A stretch of DNA of 64,000 nt from Tetrapyrgos nigripes (taxonomy: Eukaryota > Basidiomycota > Agaricomycetes > Agaricales > Campanellaceae): positions 1 through 64,000 of the forward strand of contig JAACJM010000176.1 in assembly GCA_013368315.1 (NCBI GenBank), read 5' to 3'. The notes below the pieces were generated by a model. That model saw nothing but the letters and a program-made list of their open reading frames with translations, did no database searches and had not been told where the DNA came from. The translations under genes and the position numbers were made by a program. Shown here piece by piece: positions 48,325 through 60,349 of the stretch (position 1 is its first letter; every line of letters starts with the position of its first letter).

Positions 48325-49806
48325 TTACAGCTGCTTTATCTGAACGATAAGGAACTGTTTCTCATCGCTAAATTGTTCATCTAGTCGTGTCGTCGGGAAA
48401 GGAGAAAAGGGAAACGTGTGTCAGTATCAAAAAGGCACAGAAAGAACGCAGTGGAACGAGATAGAGCAGATAAAGAAACACGAGTGCCGTTCATTTTTCC
48501 ATGAAGAGAAAAGATGTAAAAACAGGACAAAGTACTCACCCTCCTTATCATTATGGAACTCTTGCAAGAACACTAGCAGCTTGTCTTTATTCCTCCGGAG
48601 GATGTTCTCAATTTGTGGTGGTTTCTTCGGGTTGGCAACGAAGACCTGTAGCAGCAACGTGAGACGGTGATCAGCTAAGGGGTTCTGACCAGGGACGAAA
48701 ACACTCACCTTAAACACATGAAATGCCTCAAATTGGATGTTGCGACTCTTATTACGCAGGAGGTTCATCATCATTTTGAGATTTGCCTGGGAGTTCAGAG
48801 GATATTAGAGCGAGTGACATGAATGGAAAGGAAATGATGCACCTCATTTGCGATATACTTCGTCATAACATTGAAGTTGGCCCTGTCTAAAAGGATCTCG
48901 CCGAGTAATTTCAGGGACTGACGTTTGGTGACGTAGTTGGCAGAGAGAATGAGGGTTGTGTATGAAGAGAAGAACTGTGAAAGAAAGGACACGAGCAGCG
49001 TGAGTGAAAAAAAAAAAGAAATGAAGGGAGGGAAAGTATCCACGCACCCTGTCATAGTTCTTATCGAGGTACTCTGCCACCATTGGCTTATGCCTTGTAA
49101 GGGTCTCCTTGAGGTTGGCGAACGCATCACACGAGATGCCAAACGTCGTCGTCTCGATGTAGTGCGGGAAGTTGTAGAACCTGCGTCCGAGTCAGTATCA
49201 CACAAAGGAACTAAAAAAGAGAACCCACTTGTCAGAATACAACAAGACCTTGGCCAACACCTCATGCCTCAGCATCTCTTTCAGAACCATCCCCGTATTC
49301 AGCGCAACATCCTCATTCTCATACCCTTCCAACGTCTTGAAGATAATCTCATGCTTCTCTTTGGAACTGTTGAGATACTCAACCGTGGGCCACCGAGATC
49401 CAATCTGTCGGCGTAAGAGATTGTTGAAGATCTGTACAACATCCTTTCTACTCTCAAACTCGAATCGAGAGATGTTGCTGACGAGGTGGAGGAGGAGATC
49501 GGTGGAATAGGTCTCTTGGGCTAACTGGGCAACGACTTCGGGGAGAGGGTCACCGTCACCATAGAGGAGACCTTTGATTTGTTGGAGAGATTTCTGGATG
49601 TCTTCGTTGGCCTAGATAGAGACGTAGATATGATATATGATATCAGTGTTGGTAATCGTCATCGCTCGGATAGTATAGACGATAATGCAGACCTTTCTCC
49701 TCGTTTCGCTACCTGGGGCTCCACTCTCGAGCTTGGGTATGGCATCACGCAAACCCCTTACTAGGTCCGGTGGAGTCCGTGGTTTTGTGGATTTGAAGAA
49801 ATTCAT
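48325..49806 (-). CDS. hym1: Mo25 family protein Hym1
   Basis: Scaffold that supports the GCK-type kinase upstream of the NDR kinase in the RAM/MOR morphogenesis network; cytosol and growth sites. Seven or so exons, about 330 residues of ARM-like helical repeats. Exon 1 begins [20 protein letters not shown], the typical Mo25 start. Recognisable family blocks: [23 protein letters not shown](E)[31 protein letters not shown] ([20 protein letters not shown]), [55 protein letters not shown] short last exon after a 150-base intron reads [18 protein letters not shown] and stop at 48325-48327. All junctions have GT-AG ends. Confidence 0.93.
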
Positions 49807-51831
49807 ACCGATGGAGGACAGGCTGGGCGAGAGTGAGAAAGCGTTGTAGTGTTCAAGCGAGGCTCGAACAAAACAACTGAACAGTGTAGCAGGTGGTCGT
49901 TATAACGCAAATGGGGATATAAATCGCCGTGACTACTCATTTATGGTAACGCATGATGTCACATCCTCAAATTCCACCAAATTACAGGGTAGAAGGTACA
50001 GGCAGAACAGCTGTATGCAAAAGGTGTACGTATGAGAGGATGAGAGTAGAGAAAGAGAAGCAAAATTTCCGGGTAAGAAAGCATCCAGGAATAACCAGGA
50101 GAGTTTGTCGGAGAAACCGTCTTGTTGGATCAAAGAATTCCGAGCCTCAGGGCAGATTGAGATGACTGCAAAGGATAAGAAGATCCGGAAACAGCGATGG
50201 CTGACGACCTGTGAAAAAGCCTTACGTGCACTCACTATGAACTCCGTCTAGTACATTGGCCAGTTAAGAAGCATCGACTACTTGTAATGCTGGATCGGCT
50301 TTGGCGTTACGACTCGGTCAGAAACAGCGAAGAGTTTGTGAGCGTTTGAGCAACAAAAATCTAGACCACATGCCTAACCGGGCTAACGGTTAACCAGAAA
50401 TCCGCGATACGAGCCTCAAAAAAGAGAGCCTGCTGCACCATTTCAAAATTCTGCTCCAGCTTCCGCGAGTCTTCCACTGATGTAAAGCAAGACGTAAATC
50501 CTCGCTTAGAGTCCCGGAAACACGAAGGGGAGCTCGTAATGAATTGATGCCAGGAGGAGGAGGAGTGTATTACCCGGGCTAGGACCAAGACTGCCAGAGC
50601 GAGACGCATGCCCTTCTGCGAGACTGACGTCTTCACTGCGTTTTGCAACTCACAGTCCCTGAGCAACGACCGCGGTAAGAGCTACCAGAGATATTTTGTA
50701 ACTGGCGGACTTTGCTATTACCTCCCAGCAGTGTTTGCCCCAATGATGAACATCTGAAAGCACGAGAACCATGGTGTAGTCGACGGTGCCTATGTTCTTT
50801 TTGGAGACGTTTTGGAGACGATGGATGTTACAATTTGGGACATAAATATTGATGTGCGAAAAAAAGAAATCACGTCTCTTCTTTGACGCGCAACTCCTAC
50901 GGCGCAACTCCTGTGATGATACGTATATGCCTATGGCCATCCCAAGAGCTCCAAACCCTGTCCCAAAAATTCTCTGTGCTCCGTTTACCCTGCGCAGGCC
51001 TCGAATATCCTTTCAATACAGCTGCCTGATCGAACATAGTTAGCTCATTCCGTTCTCCGTTAAAGGGATCTTTTGTGTTCCACGGATTACCTTCTTCTTT
51101 GAATCGGATTGCCCAAATTGCGGTCATGCATCGAGTTCCTCGTATACTCATTGTACTCGTGCCTTCTTACCCTCATTCATAACACAAAGGACCTGGTCAT
51201 CCGTCGGTAAGTACTCCATGAGTCCATCTTGACCCCATCGATATCTATAATATTACTGAATAGCCAAGAAAAGTTTACATATGCCGTGCTCAATGGAGAA
51301 GCTACAACGCTTATTGGAACACCGATGGGAATGTTAAGACGGTTTTCGGACTTTACACAGAAACGGATAGGTATTACTCTTTTTATCTTCGTAAAGGCCG
51401 AACACCTCTTTGTCTGTCGTTTTTCGCTTTTGCAAGATGACTGGACTTTCTTCACTGGCAATCTCCGGCACAAGGCTCAAAGAGGCTCAATCATCGGTAG
51501 GCTCAATCATCGGTACAGCAAGCGATTAGGAAGTCGATCATCCTTGTATTCAATATGAAAATCCCCTGCCAGCAAAACCCGCTCTCATCTTCTCATGCCC
51601 AGACTCTAAACCGATCTAAATTCTCCACACTGACGACAACTGGGACGTCTATCCCCTTCAGCTCTATTGCGCACACTTCATTATGATGTTCCTTCATCAT
51701 CAAGAAGACATAGACTATAGAATTCGGACTGGAGTCCGCTACCTGGTCTCTGACGTTATTCGCACTATTCCGATTCCTATGGAGGTCCAGTGCGTGATCC
51801 GTCCTGGGGCTGCCACTGCTGGATGGAAACA
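49807..51831. other. gene-poor stretch
   Basis: About 2 kb with only unsupported short frames. Small direct repeats occur at about 51484-51515 (GGCTCAATCATCGGTA twice) and 50888-50910 (GCGCAACTCCT twice). The distal end (from about 51590) is related to the region upstream of the second CFEM gene (CTCATGCCCAGA...CTAAA in both). Confidence 0.45.
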
Positions 51832-51839
51832 TATAAAAG
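51832..51839 (+). promoter_or_regulatory. TATA box of the tandem-CFEM gene
   Basis: TATAAAAG, about 80 bases before the ATG, preceded by TGGAAAC as in the second CFEM gene. Confidence 0.7.
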
Positions 51840-51917
51840 CTGGCCTTCCTTGAGCAGTCTCTTCATACCCGTTTAATTCTCAAATCTCTTATACGACTTT
51901 ACGCTTCTCATCTCGAA

Positions 51918-52728
51918 ATGCGTTTCTCAATCATCTTCATCTGCTCTGCTCTCCCAGCTTTGGCCTCCGCTAGCCCAACCCTTCGACTACAAAGTCGTGT
52001 ACCTGGTAGCTTCGTGCCCCTTCCTCTTTATACCATACAAGACTAACGTGAACACTCTCAACAGATTGCGCTGCTACCTGCATTCAGGATACCAACCCGC
52101 CAGCTGGATGCTCTGCAGACGACAATACTTGTCTCTGCAATAGCAATGAATACGTCTACATGACGAGCAACTGCATCGAGGATACCTGCTCTGCAGACGA
52201 GAGCTCAACCGGGATGAACGAGCTTAAGGCAGTGTGTGAGGATGTTGTGGGTATACAATCTTCTTGTTCAAGCTGTTGGCTAATCATTACTGTGGTCATG
52301 ACTTAGGGTGTCGCCCTCACTCTTCCAGTCCCTGTCCAAAAACGTGCACCTGGTACGTGGAGCTCTCTTGCTTCCCTGCCTCCTTCTACCGCCTATGTCC
52401 GCTAACGTGATCACGAACTGATCTTGCTTTCATTGTCACAGACTGCGCTACCACCTGCATTCAAGACACCAATCCCCCAGCTGAGTGCTCTGCAGACGAC
52501 AACACCTGTCTCTGCAACAGCGACGAATTTGTCTACATGTCCAGCAATTGCATCCAGGATACTTGCTCCTCGGATGAGGCTGAAGCCGGGATAAACGAAC
52601 TTAAGGCGACGTGTGGGCGTGTCGTGAGTTTACAATCCCAATATTGTTTGTGTTTCAAGCTGTTGCTAATCATCGCGGTGGTCTTCATACAGGGCGTTGC
52701 CGTTAAACTCCCCGTTCCCGTCCAGTGA
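51918..52728 (+). CDS. secreted protein with two CFEM domains and an internal KR site
   Basis: About 185 residues after removing four introns. Signal peptide MRFSIIFICSALPALASAS, then two copies of an eight-cysteine CFEM module: DCAATC...GC...DDNTCLC...NC...TC...VC and DCATTC...EC...DDNTCLC...NC...TC...TC. Both keep the Asp three residues before the CxC pair, the heme/iron ligand position in characterised CFEM proteins. The modules are joined by GVALTLPVPVQKRAPDC, with a Lys-Arg dibasic site suited to Kex2-type cleavage; the second module ends with the same GVAVKLPVPVQ and stop. Intron positions repeat between modules, so whole exons plus introns were duplicated. No GPI signal, so it is probably released. 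Possible roles: heme capture or host-directed effector. Confidence 0.88.
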
Positions 52729-54144
52729 GCTGCAAGCATGTTGAAGAGCAGAATAACATCAAACTGTTTTCATGACGATAAAACTTAAAATGTATCTTTA
52801 TCGACTCCTTTCAGACATTGTCATCTTCGTATTCTGTACATTGTACATCCCTACAACCTATTTTCAAGTGGACAATCCTTCCTACTCGTAAAAGATGTAT
52901 CATTAATTGACCAATCTATGTAAACTTTTGAAGTGGAACTCGACCTTGGAAAGCCACTAACATGATCAAGGCCCCAGGGGCCAGAATTGATTGCGAGTAC
53001 CAGATTCGGTAATTATCCGTTCTTGTTCCAGACCGACCACCTGCTCAGCACGTTGCAGCCTCTTCGAATCTTCAGAACTCAGTCTCACCAAGGAACGAAT
53101 GCCTGCTTGAGTGTTCTGCGAATGAACCTGATCTGGGACCTTTGCTTTCGAGTCCCCTTCCAGATCTCGCATCTGTTTTTATTTTGAACAACCCATGTGC
53201 AACACGTCCACCAATAGCAATCGTTGTCTTACTTCTTGTTTCCTGACGGAAGATAGCCTCGTCTTTCAGCGGATGAACCCGTAACACAGTGTCAATACGC
53301 CTGTATGGATGCAACACTTCAAATTCGTGGTGGTCAACGGACGGTCATACGGTAAGCAGTTATACGTTCCGTTCATTTTCCTACCTCATCATGCTTATAC
53401 AGCCCTCAAGCGCTTATAATTCTTACTGAAAAGTCAAGGAAGTCAATGCCGCCTGTGAACAGAGGCGATGCAATCCAAATGGGAATGGGAAACGGGAGAT
53501 TTGTCAATGGTCATTGGTTGGGTATACACCACTGTGAAACCATACGTACATCGTGGGATGGGTACGCGACAGTGGGTATCGAGTCGAATTCGTGCCCGAG
53601 CAAAAGAAGGACGAGAGTTTGATATATATATATGCCTGGTAAGTACTTCCTCCCACTTGTTCACATCTTCGCCTGAAGCCCATCAGTAGCAATACGTCGA
53701 ACCAGTGTTAGATATCCGTGAGGATTAACCCATTTTATCGGCCTATCCAATGATTTCTCACTGTCAGCCTGCCGTCAAATAGCAAAGACCGCTCTCATGC
53801 CCAGAGGCTAAATTGGCTCAGAACAGCCTCAGTTCTCACCAACAGCAACGGCAACAAGGCTACATATACATAGAGCCCAGGATCCCGTTCTACCATGGGC
53901 ACGCTCATCATGGTTTCAAGTTGGCCAAGTCAGAGCCGTGTGTGTAAATATTTTTGGTTCCTGATACTTAGGCCCATTCCCATCCTTCTGCTTGGATTCC
54001 CAGAGTTGCGGCCACTCCATTGAATGATTCAATGAATGGTCCACTGGAAACGTATATAACAGTCCTTTTCCAAGCGCTGTGCCTCCCTACTTTGATCGAC
54101 ATCAAGGCCTAATTATCCAACTTCTTACGATTTCCTCCTTCAAA
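52729..54144. other. gap between CFEM genes
   Basis: No supported gene. The stretch from about 53795 to 54144 resembles the upstream region of the first CFEM gene and holds a TATA-like TATATAAC at about 54053-54060. A short (TA)n run occurs at about 53622-53632. Confidence 0.5.
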
Positions 54145-54576
54145 ATGCGTTTCTCAACCGTCTTCGTCTGTTCTGCTCTGGCTGCCCTGGCCTCTGCCAC
54201 CCCTGCTACTCATTCTTTCCAGAGCCGTGCTTTACCAAGTGTGTCCCCTAGTGTCTACTGAATGCAGACATAAACTAATCACTGCTTTTGTTTTACAGAC
54301 TGCGCCGTCAGCTGCGTCACTGAAAACAACCCTAGCGCATGCTCTGCAACCGACAATGTCTGTCTTTGCAACAACAAAGAGTTCCTTTACACTACCACCA
54401 ACTGTATCGAGAATGCGTGCGCCCACGCCGATATCACAAGTGGACTTGAAGAGGTTAAGGCTATTTGTGGGTCTGTTGTGAGTGTTCATTTGTTCTCTTC
54501 CTGGTATTTAGTTGCTTGATTCTCAATTGCAATCGCAATGTAGGGTGTTCCCCTCACTTTCCCCATCTCTATTTAA
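54145..54576 (+). CDS. secreted single-CFEM protein
   Basis: Three exons, about 105 residues. Signal peptide MRFSTVFVCSALAALASATP, then one CFEM module with all eight cysteines (NCAVSC...AC...TDNVCLC...NC...AC...IC) and the conserved Asp before CLC. It ends GVPLTFPISI and stop, the same tail type as the tandem-CFEM gene without a dibasic site. Intron positions match those of each module in that gene: one after the propeptide just before the first cysteine, one after the last cysteine. The signal peptides and promoters are also similar, so the two genes are direct paralogues. Small size and lack of a GPI signal suggest a freely secreted protein. Confidence 0.87.
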
Positions 54577-55391
54577 GTTGCCCATTTGTGTGTTACGTTG
54601 CGTGTGGACAGGTATGTTAGAGGTATCTCAGCATTGTTTCCTCCTTTACTTACTTGCTTTTCACCCCTCACAGCTTCCGTTCCTTTAGTCACTATCATAC
54701 ATTCACCCTTACTCTCCAGACCTAGTAGCTTCGTCTGCATCCTACCTGTCTGTCTGCGTGCCTCTTCTGTAACCGTTCGTGCAAGAATCGATATGAACTT
54801 GGAATTTGTGATTCCCAGTGTGAGGCTCAGTAATCAGCTCGTGTATAAGGACAGTCCACATTGAAGGACTGAAGGTTCCATATTCTCCACTTCCTGCCAT
54901 CATACGTCATACTCTAGATTGCCCAGTAGCCTATTCTGCTTCAAGTTTTTCGAGCTGTGACGCGGCTTTCTGGCTTCTCCGACCAATTCAGCGTCGCTGA
55001 AGACAACCGCTTCACTGATGACGATCTCGTCGACCAAGTGACCCAGATAATTGATCCTCGTTTCCAAAGTCTGCCCACAATGTGAATAAAGTTTTGAGAC
55101 GAGCTCTTTGTTGGAATGTTGCAGCTGGGGCTGCGCCCTGTAGGGAGCAGAAGCTGACGGGAAACACTGCATTTCGTGTAATAGTCGAGACTGCTAGGAT
55201 ACCTATCCCCTTGGGTTCTTCATCTTTCTGGCGCTCCTGGGTATGCTGTGTGTCCAATGGAAAAAATGTTGCAAGGCAAATGATTAGCAATTGACAGGGG
55301 GATCAGACTTGGCGTTGCAGGTTGTTTGTGTTGTAATTAAATACACTGGTTCAAGTTAACTTGTAGCTCAGGCTATAGGATATGCAGCACG
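54577..55391. other. convergent intergenic region
   Basis: Between the CFEM gene and the first lactonase gene. Short frames only; nothing recognised. Confidence 0.5.
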
Positions 55392-56683
55392 TCACAACCA
55401 AACAAAGGTTGACCTCGTTGGAATATCCAGATTCCTTGCTACCTCCTCTAATCCTCTACCTCCATCCACTCTCCTATAAACCACAGTCCCGCCATTTCCT
55501 GCGACACCAGCAGCGACGAGAAATTCATTCCCCCCGTTTTCTTCCAACCCAATTTGTATACCCCGAACTTGTTGGAGGCCAGTGAAAACTTGCGTCACCA
55601 ACTTCAGACTACCTTCGTTGGCGGCATCGCCGTGCACATGCTCAAATATAGCGATAGAGTCACCCTTCCCCGTAGCATCTGGTATGCCGGTGTTTCGGTT
55701 TGAAACGTAGATATATGGAACCGGAAACTGGGGCGTCGGCTTAGGGATGAGTATTTCTGCTGCAGCCCAGAGTGCGCCTGGAGGCGGATCTTGCGGGACA
55801 ATAGATACGCTGGCTATGATTTCAGAGGTACCGTTTGGAAAAGCTGGAAGACGCTGTAAGGTTAGGGTGGAGGCTAATTCGTGTAAGGTATATAGGAAGC
55901 CATCTATGGAATCATGAATATCCGAGCGTTAGGGCGGTCCTCGTGAACACGCACCGTGGACGGCTAGATGCCTCGGCCCGCTACCGGGCGGTTGGAGGAT
56001 GGAACCAACGATTGTCCAGTTCTTCGTCGTTTCTTCTTGAGCCAGGCGCCAAATGGTGTCACCACCCTATCCAAGATATCAGAACACGTCATATCCACTA
56101 CGTAGAATGTTCTAAAAAAACGAACCAAATCTGGCACCAAAATTTCTTGATCAAGCTCTAGTATCATATGAGGATGCGAGGCGCCTTCACTGGTAGGTGC
56201 AGTCGGAACAGGAAATGTGATGACTCCAGCCGATGGAGAAACCTCTTCGAAATGAAGCCCATCCTCAGATAGAGGGACAACTCGCCCAGTACCAGGGTCA
56301 TAGTTCATGTTAGCAATTTGGCCATTCCTAAGTGCGGTTGTGTACGCAGGACGTGGACCTCCAGCCCATACGGTATCTATGGCGGAAGATAGCACGCCGT
56401 CAGGAGTGACTGAGAAAGATTGAAGAAATCCTTGAGGGTAAATCGCGTTCGTTGCACTGCGAGTAATCAATTCCAGCAAAAGGTCCTTGTGGCGATGATT
56501 CAAAACGTACTAGAGAACACTTCTGTTGGTCAAACTAGAGGAAATCCATGAGCAATTGTGTCCAGTAGGAAACTGACCAACGACATCGAGGGTCCCAGCT
56601 TCCGAGTTGAAGAGGTACGTTGCAATGAAAGGTAAAGTACCAGCAATGTCGAAACCACCAGCAAGAATTGTGAAATTAACCAT
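55392..56683 (-). CDS. lactonase-like beta-propeller protein, copy 1
   Basis: Four exons, about 390 residues, of the 7-bladed lactonase family (6-phosphogluconolactonase / carboxymuconate lactonising enzyme type). Starts MVNFTILAGGFDIAGTLPFI, with no signal peptide. Blade-like segments: TYLFNSEAGTLDVVGQFPTG, LQSFSVTPDGVLSSAIDTVW, ITFPVPTAPTSEGASHPHMI (the GASHPH motif is typical), SGPRHLAVHDGFLYTLHELA, PYIYVSNRN and FTGLQQVRGIQIGLEENGGN, ending STFVWL. The family hydrolyses lactones or acts in aromatic degradation; substrate unknown. The first of three tandem copies on this strand; its last exon is very close to copy 2. Confidence 0.85.
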
Positions 56684-56933
56684 GACGCACACTGCAGACT
56701 ATGAGAGGGGAGACCACAGACCGTAGACGTTCTAAATGCAGCTTTTAAACCCATAAATCGGTGCTGGGATCAGATGATTCGGATCAGTGAGTTCATATCA
56801 GAAAATCTTCAAATTCAAGCGTAAAAGTTCGTCATAAAAACGTGCTCCAGCGTCATCAGAGAACTTGGCCTGACATCGGGATAGAAGTCAAAATGAGTTT
56901 AATGATCAGCAAGAGCTTTAACGACAAGGTTAT
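56684..56933. other. spacer between lactonase copies 1 and 2
   Basis: Promoter of copy 1 and 3' region of copy 2. No gene. Confidence 0.6.
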
Positions 56934-58255
56934 TCACAGCCAGACAAAAGTCGACCTGGTTGGAATATCCAAATTCCTTGCTACCTCCTCTAATCTTCTA
57001 CCTCCATCCACTCTTTTATAAACCACAGTGCCACCTTCTCCTGCAACACCAGCAGCAATGAGAAACTCGTTCCCCCTGTTTCCCTCTAATCCGATTTCCA
57101 TACCCCTAATCTGTTGAAGGCCAGTGAAAACTTGCGTCACCAACTTCAAACTGCCTTCGGCGGCCATGCTAGTACCAGCGTGTACATGCTCAAAGATAGC
57201 GATAGAGTCGCCCTTCCCCGTAGCATCTGGTACACCGGTGTTTCGGTTTGAAACGTAGATATACGGAATGGGAAATTGGGATGTGGACTTTGGGATGAGT
57301 ATTTCTGCTGCTGCCCAAATGGCACCCGGAAGTGGGTTTGATGGGATGGTAGAGACATTGGCTATGATTTCGGAGGTACCGTTTGGAAAAGCTGGAAGTC
57401 GTTGTAAGGTTAGGGTAGATGCCGTTTCGTGTAAAGTATACAGGAAGCCATCTAGAATCATAAATAGCAGAGTATTAGAATCACAGCGATACTGGTTCGC
57501 ATAAAGGAACGTACTGTGAACAGCTAGATGTCTCGGCCCGCTACTTGGAGGTTGGGGGATAGAACCAACAATCGTCCAGTTCCCCGTGGCTTCTTGAGTC
57601 AGGCGCCAAATGGTGTCACCACCCTATTATTTATTTCAAGAAATCAGAACGCGTCATATGCACTAGAATACATTGAAGAACAAACCAAATCTGGTACCAA
57701 AATCTCTTCGTCAAGCTCTAAAACCATATGAGGATGCGAAACGCCTTCACTAGTGGGTGCAGCTGGGACAGGGAACGTAATGACTCCAGCAGACGCAGCA
57801 GAGTCATCGAAATGAAGCCCATCTTTAGAAAGAGGGACGATTCGACCGTTTCCCGAGTTGTAATCCATGACGGCGATTTGGGGGCGACCGAAATTGGAAA
57901 GCGCAGTGGTGTATGCAGGACGATCTCCTTCAGACGAAATGGTATCCACGGCGGGAGACAGAAAACCTTCAGAGGTGACTGTGAAAGATTGAAGAGCTCC
58001 AGTTGGAGAGACTTCGTTTACTGCACTGTGGATAATTGAAAACTCAGTATGAAGTCCAGTACTAAGTTAGATGAGTACGCACTAAAGAACACTTCTGTTG
58101 GTCAGACCAGAAGAGATCCATGAACAGTTCCCTCCAGTAGGGAACTGACCAACCACATCGAGAGACCCAGCTTCAGAGTTGAAGAGGTACGTTGCAATGA
58201 AAGGTAAAGTACCAGCAATGTCGAAACCACCGGCAAGAATGGTGAAATTGACCAT
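56934..58255 (-). CDS. lactonase-like beta-propeller protein, copy 2
   Basis: Same exon pattern as copy 1 (first exon from MVNFTILAGGFDIAGT to about 58085, intron inside the Tyr codon after NRSVL). Conserved blocks: LQSFTVTSEGFLSPAVDTIS, FPVPAAPTSEGVSHPHMVLE, GSIPQPPSSGPRHLAVHDGF, VPYIYVSNRNTG-type block, GGTVVYKRVDGG, and the ending STFVWL. About 395 residues, no secretion signal, no disabling change seen. The first exon and the last exon are almost the same as in copy 1, while the middle exon is more different, a pattern that can come from partial gene conversion. Function as for copy 1. Confidence 0.85.
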
Positions 58256-58490
58256 GATGGAGGGCTAGAAGAGACAAGGTCTTCGGAATCGCAATGCGTC
58301 GAGTCAGTCCTATAAACGAGCTCTGCATAATGCTAAATATCAGCAGGTCAGTCTTCTACATCACGTACCACATTGAAAGGAGGGAAGGTTTCCCATAGTT
58401 GTGGAATCCATTTGTGATCGTTTGCTTGGAAAGGGTATACGAGTGTATTTGTGTCTTGCTCCACGTTACAAGCCATGTAGACACTGTAAT
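58256..58490. other. spacer between lactonase copies 2 and 3
   Basis: Carries a minus-strand TTTATAGG at about 58309-58316, a possible TATA box for copy 2. No gene. Confidence 0.5.
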
Positions 58491-59764
58491 TTAGAGCCAA
58501 ATGAAGCTGGTTCTCGTAGGAATGTCCAAATTCCTCGCTACTTCCTCCAAATCACTGCCTCCATTAACCCTGCGGTAAACCACAGTGCCCGCATTCCCTG
58601 CTACACCAGCAGCAATCAAAAACTCGTCACTACCATTTTCCTCAAATCCAATTTCCATTCCACGGATCTGATCAAGACCAGTGAAGACTTGTTTGACCAA
58701 CTGTAGATGCTCGTCTCGGGTTCCCTTCTTGACGAGTTCGAATATGGCGATAGAGTCACCGACTCCACTTGGGTCTTGAATGCCAACGTTACGATTGGAG
58801 ACGTAGATGTATGGAGTTCGGAATTTAGGTGTGGTTTTTGGGATGAGGATTTCTGCTGCCGCATAGGATGCATTCGGGGGTCTTTGGGCGGGGAGGATGG
58901 AGACGTTGGAGATGATTTGAGAAGTACCGTTTGGGAATGCAGGGATAGCTTGGACTGTTAGAGTAGAAGCAAGTTCGTGCAAAGTGAATAGACGGTCATC
59001 TGTTCAGGTCCATGTGAATAAGCGACTGGTACCGTAAATGCAAGGAAGCAAAGGAGACGCACCGTGAACAGCAATATGTCTCGGACCGCTACTGGGAGGT
59101 TGAGGTATAGACCCAGTGATTTCCCATTTCCCATTCAGTTGAGAAAGACGCCAGATCATGTCACCACCCTGTTGGATTATTATCAGGAAAACTATTTTGA
59201 GAAATGCGCCATAAGATGCTCACCAAATCCGGTACAAATATCTCTTTTCCAACCTCCAGCGCCATGTGTGGATGGGACACTCCCTCGCTGGTGGGTGCTG
59301 TGGGGACTGGGAACTTGATGAGCGCCGCTGAAGAAGCAGAATCGTCAAAGCCCAATCCGCCATCAGTGAGAGGGACAATTCGTCCATCGCCTGAATTGTA
59401 GTTGAAGACAGCTACTTGGCCAGTTGAGAGTGCGGCAGCAAAAGCAGGAGAGTCCCCTCCAGAAGAGATGGTTTCGGCAGCAGTGGATACCACACCATTA
59501 GGAGTGACGGTAAAAGATTGAAGACCACCCGCTGGGTTCTCGTTGGTCGCACTGTCAGTTGGATCAGCCGGCTGGGTATTTCATTAGGTAAATTCATCCG
59601 ACGCACTAAAATATGCTTCTGTTGCATATACCTGGGGTAATCCAAGATGGGTTTGCAGCTGAGGGGTAGCTACCCGTCACCGTGAGGGAGCCAGCGTCCG
59701 AATTGAATAGGTAGGCAGCAATGAAGACGTCGTAACCTCCAGCGAGAATGGTGAAGTTGACCAT
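58491..59764 (-). CDS. lactonase-like beta-propeller protein, copy 3
   Basis: The most divergent of the three. Starts MVNFTILAGGYDVFIAAYLF; exon order and intron sites match copies 1 and 2. Conserved blocks: LQSFTVTPNGVVSTAAETIS, FPVPTAPTSEGVSHPHMALE, GSIPQPPSSGPRHIAVHDRL, PYIYVSNRNVGIQDPSGVGD and FTGLDQIRGMEIGFEENGSD, ending TSFIWL. About 380 residues, no signal peptide. As the outermost and least similar member it is probably the older copy, with copies 1 and 2 from a later duplication. Predicted soluble beta-propeller, substrate unknown. Confidence 0.85.
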
Positions 59765-60349
59765 CGTGAAGGAAGTAGTGAAAGGAAGGGAGGACAATCA
59801 CAAGGTGAGCTTATTCTCCACATGCTCCTTTATACGTATAGGCATGATGATATTGCGAATTATAGTATGTATTAGAATTTAGCGTGGCATATTGATGTCA
59901 TGGAGAATATCCGGAATTCCGGTATTGCCAAGGGACGGAAGGGCGGACATGCAAGATTTCTTGATGCCAACAGCTGGGGAGGATAGGAAGAACGTCGGTG
60001 AATATGAACCATACTTTGCTCGACTTTATTTTGTGCGTCTGTCTATAACCACACAATGTACGCAAATACAGGGATTTGATGAGATATCGCCGAGGAAAGG
60101 CTACGAGACAGCGGCGTTTGGTGATACAGAAACAGGAAAGTAGCCATTCGCGGGGTTTGGATCGACCACTGACTTCTAGGATCTAGTCGCTTCAATTGAA
60201 ACCGCAGTCTTTCTGAATGGTGACGCTAATCGAAATGTCCTGGATTTTACTAGTTCCATCGAGACCTATGATCCGAAAGCTCGTGGTGAGGCTATGGTCT
60301 GGAGAAGAATGTGGTCAACTCAACGTCAAAGTTTTCAAGTCGGAGTGAC
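59765..60349. other. intergenic, nothing recognised
   Basis: Promoter of lactonase copy 3 (a minus-strand TATACGTATAAAGG lies at about 59821-59837) and the 3' side of the next leftward gene. No gene. Confidence 0.5.
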
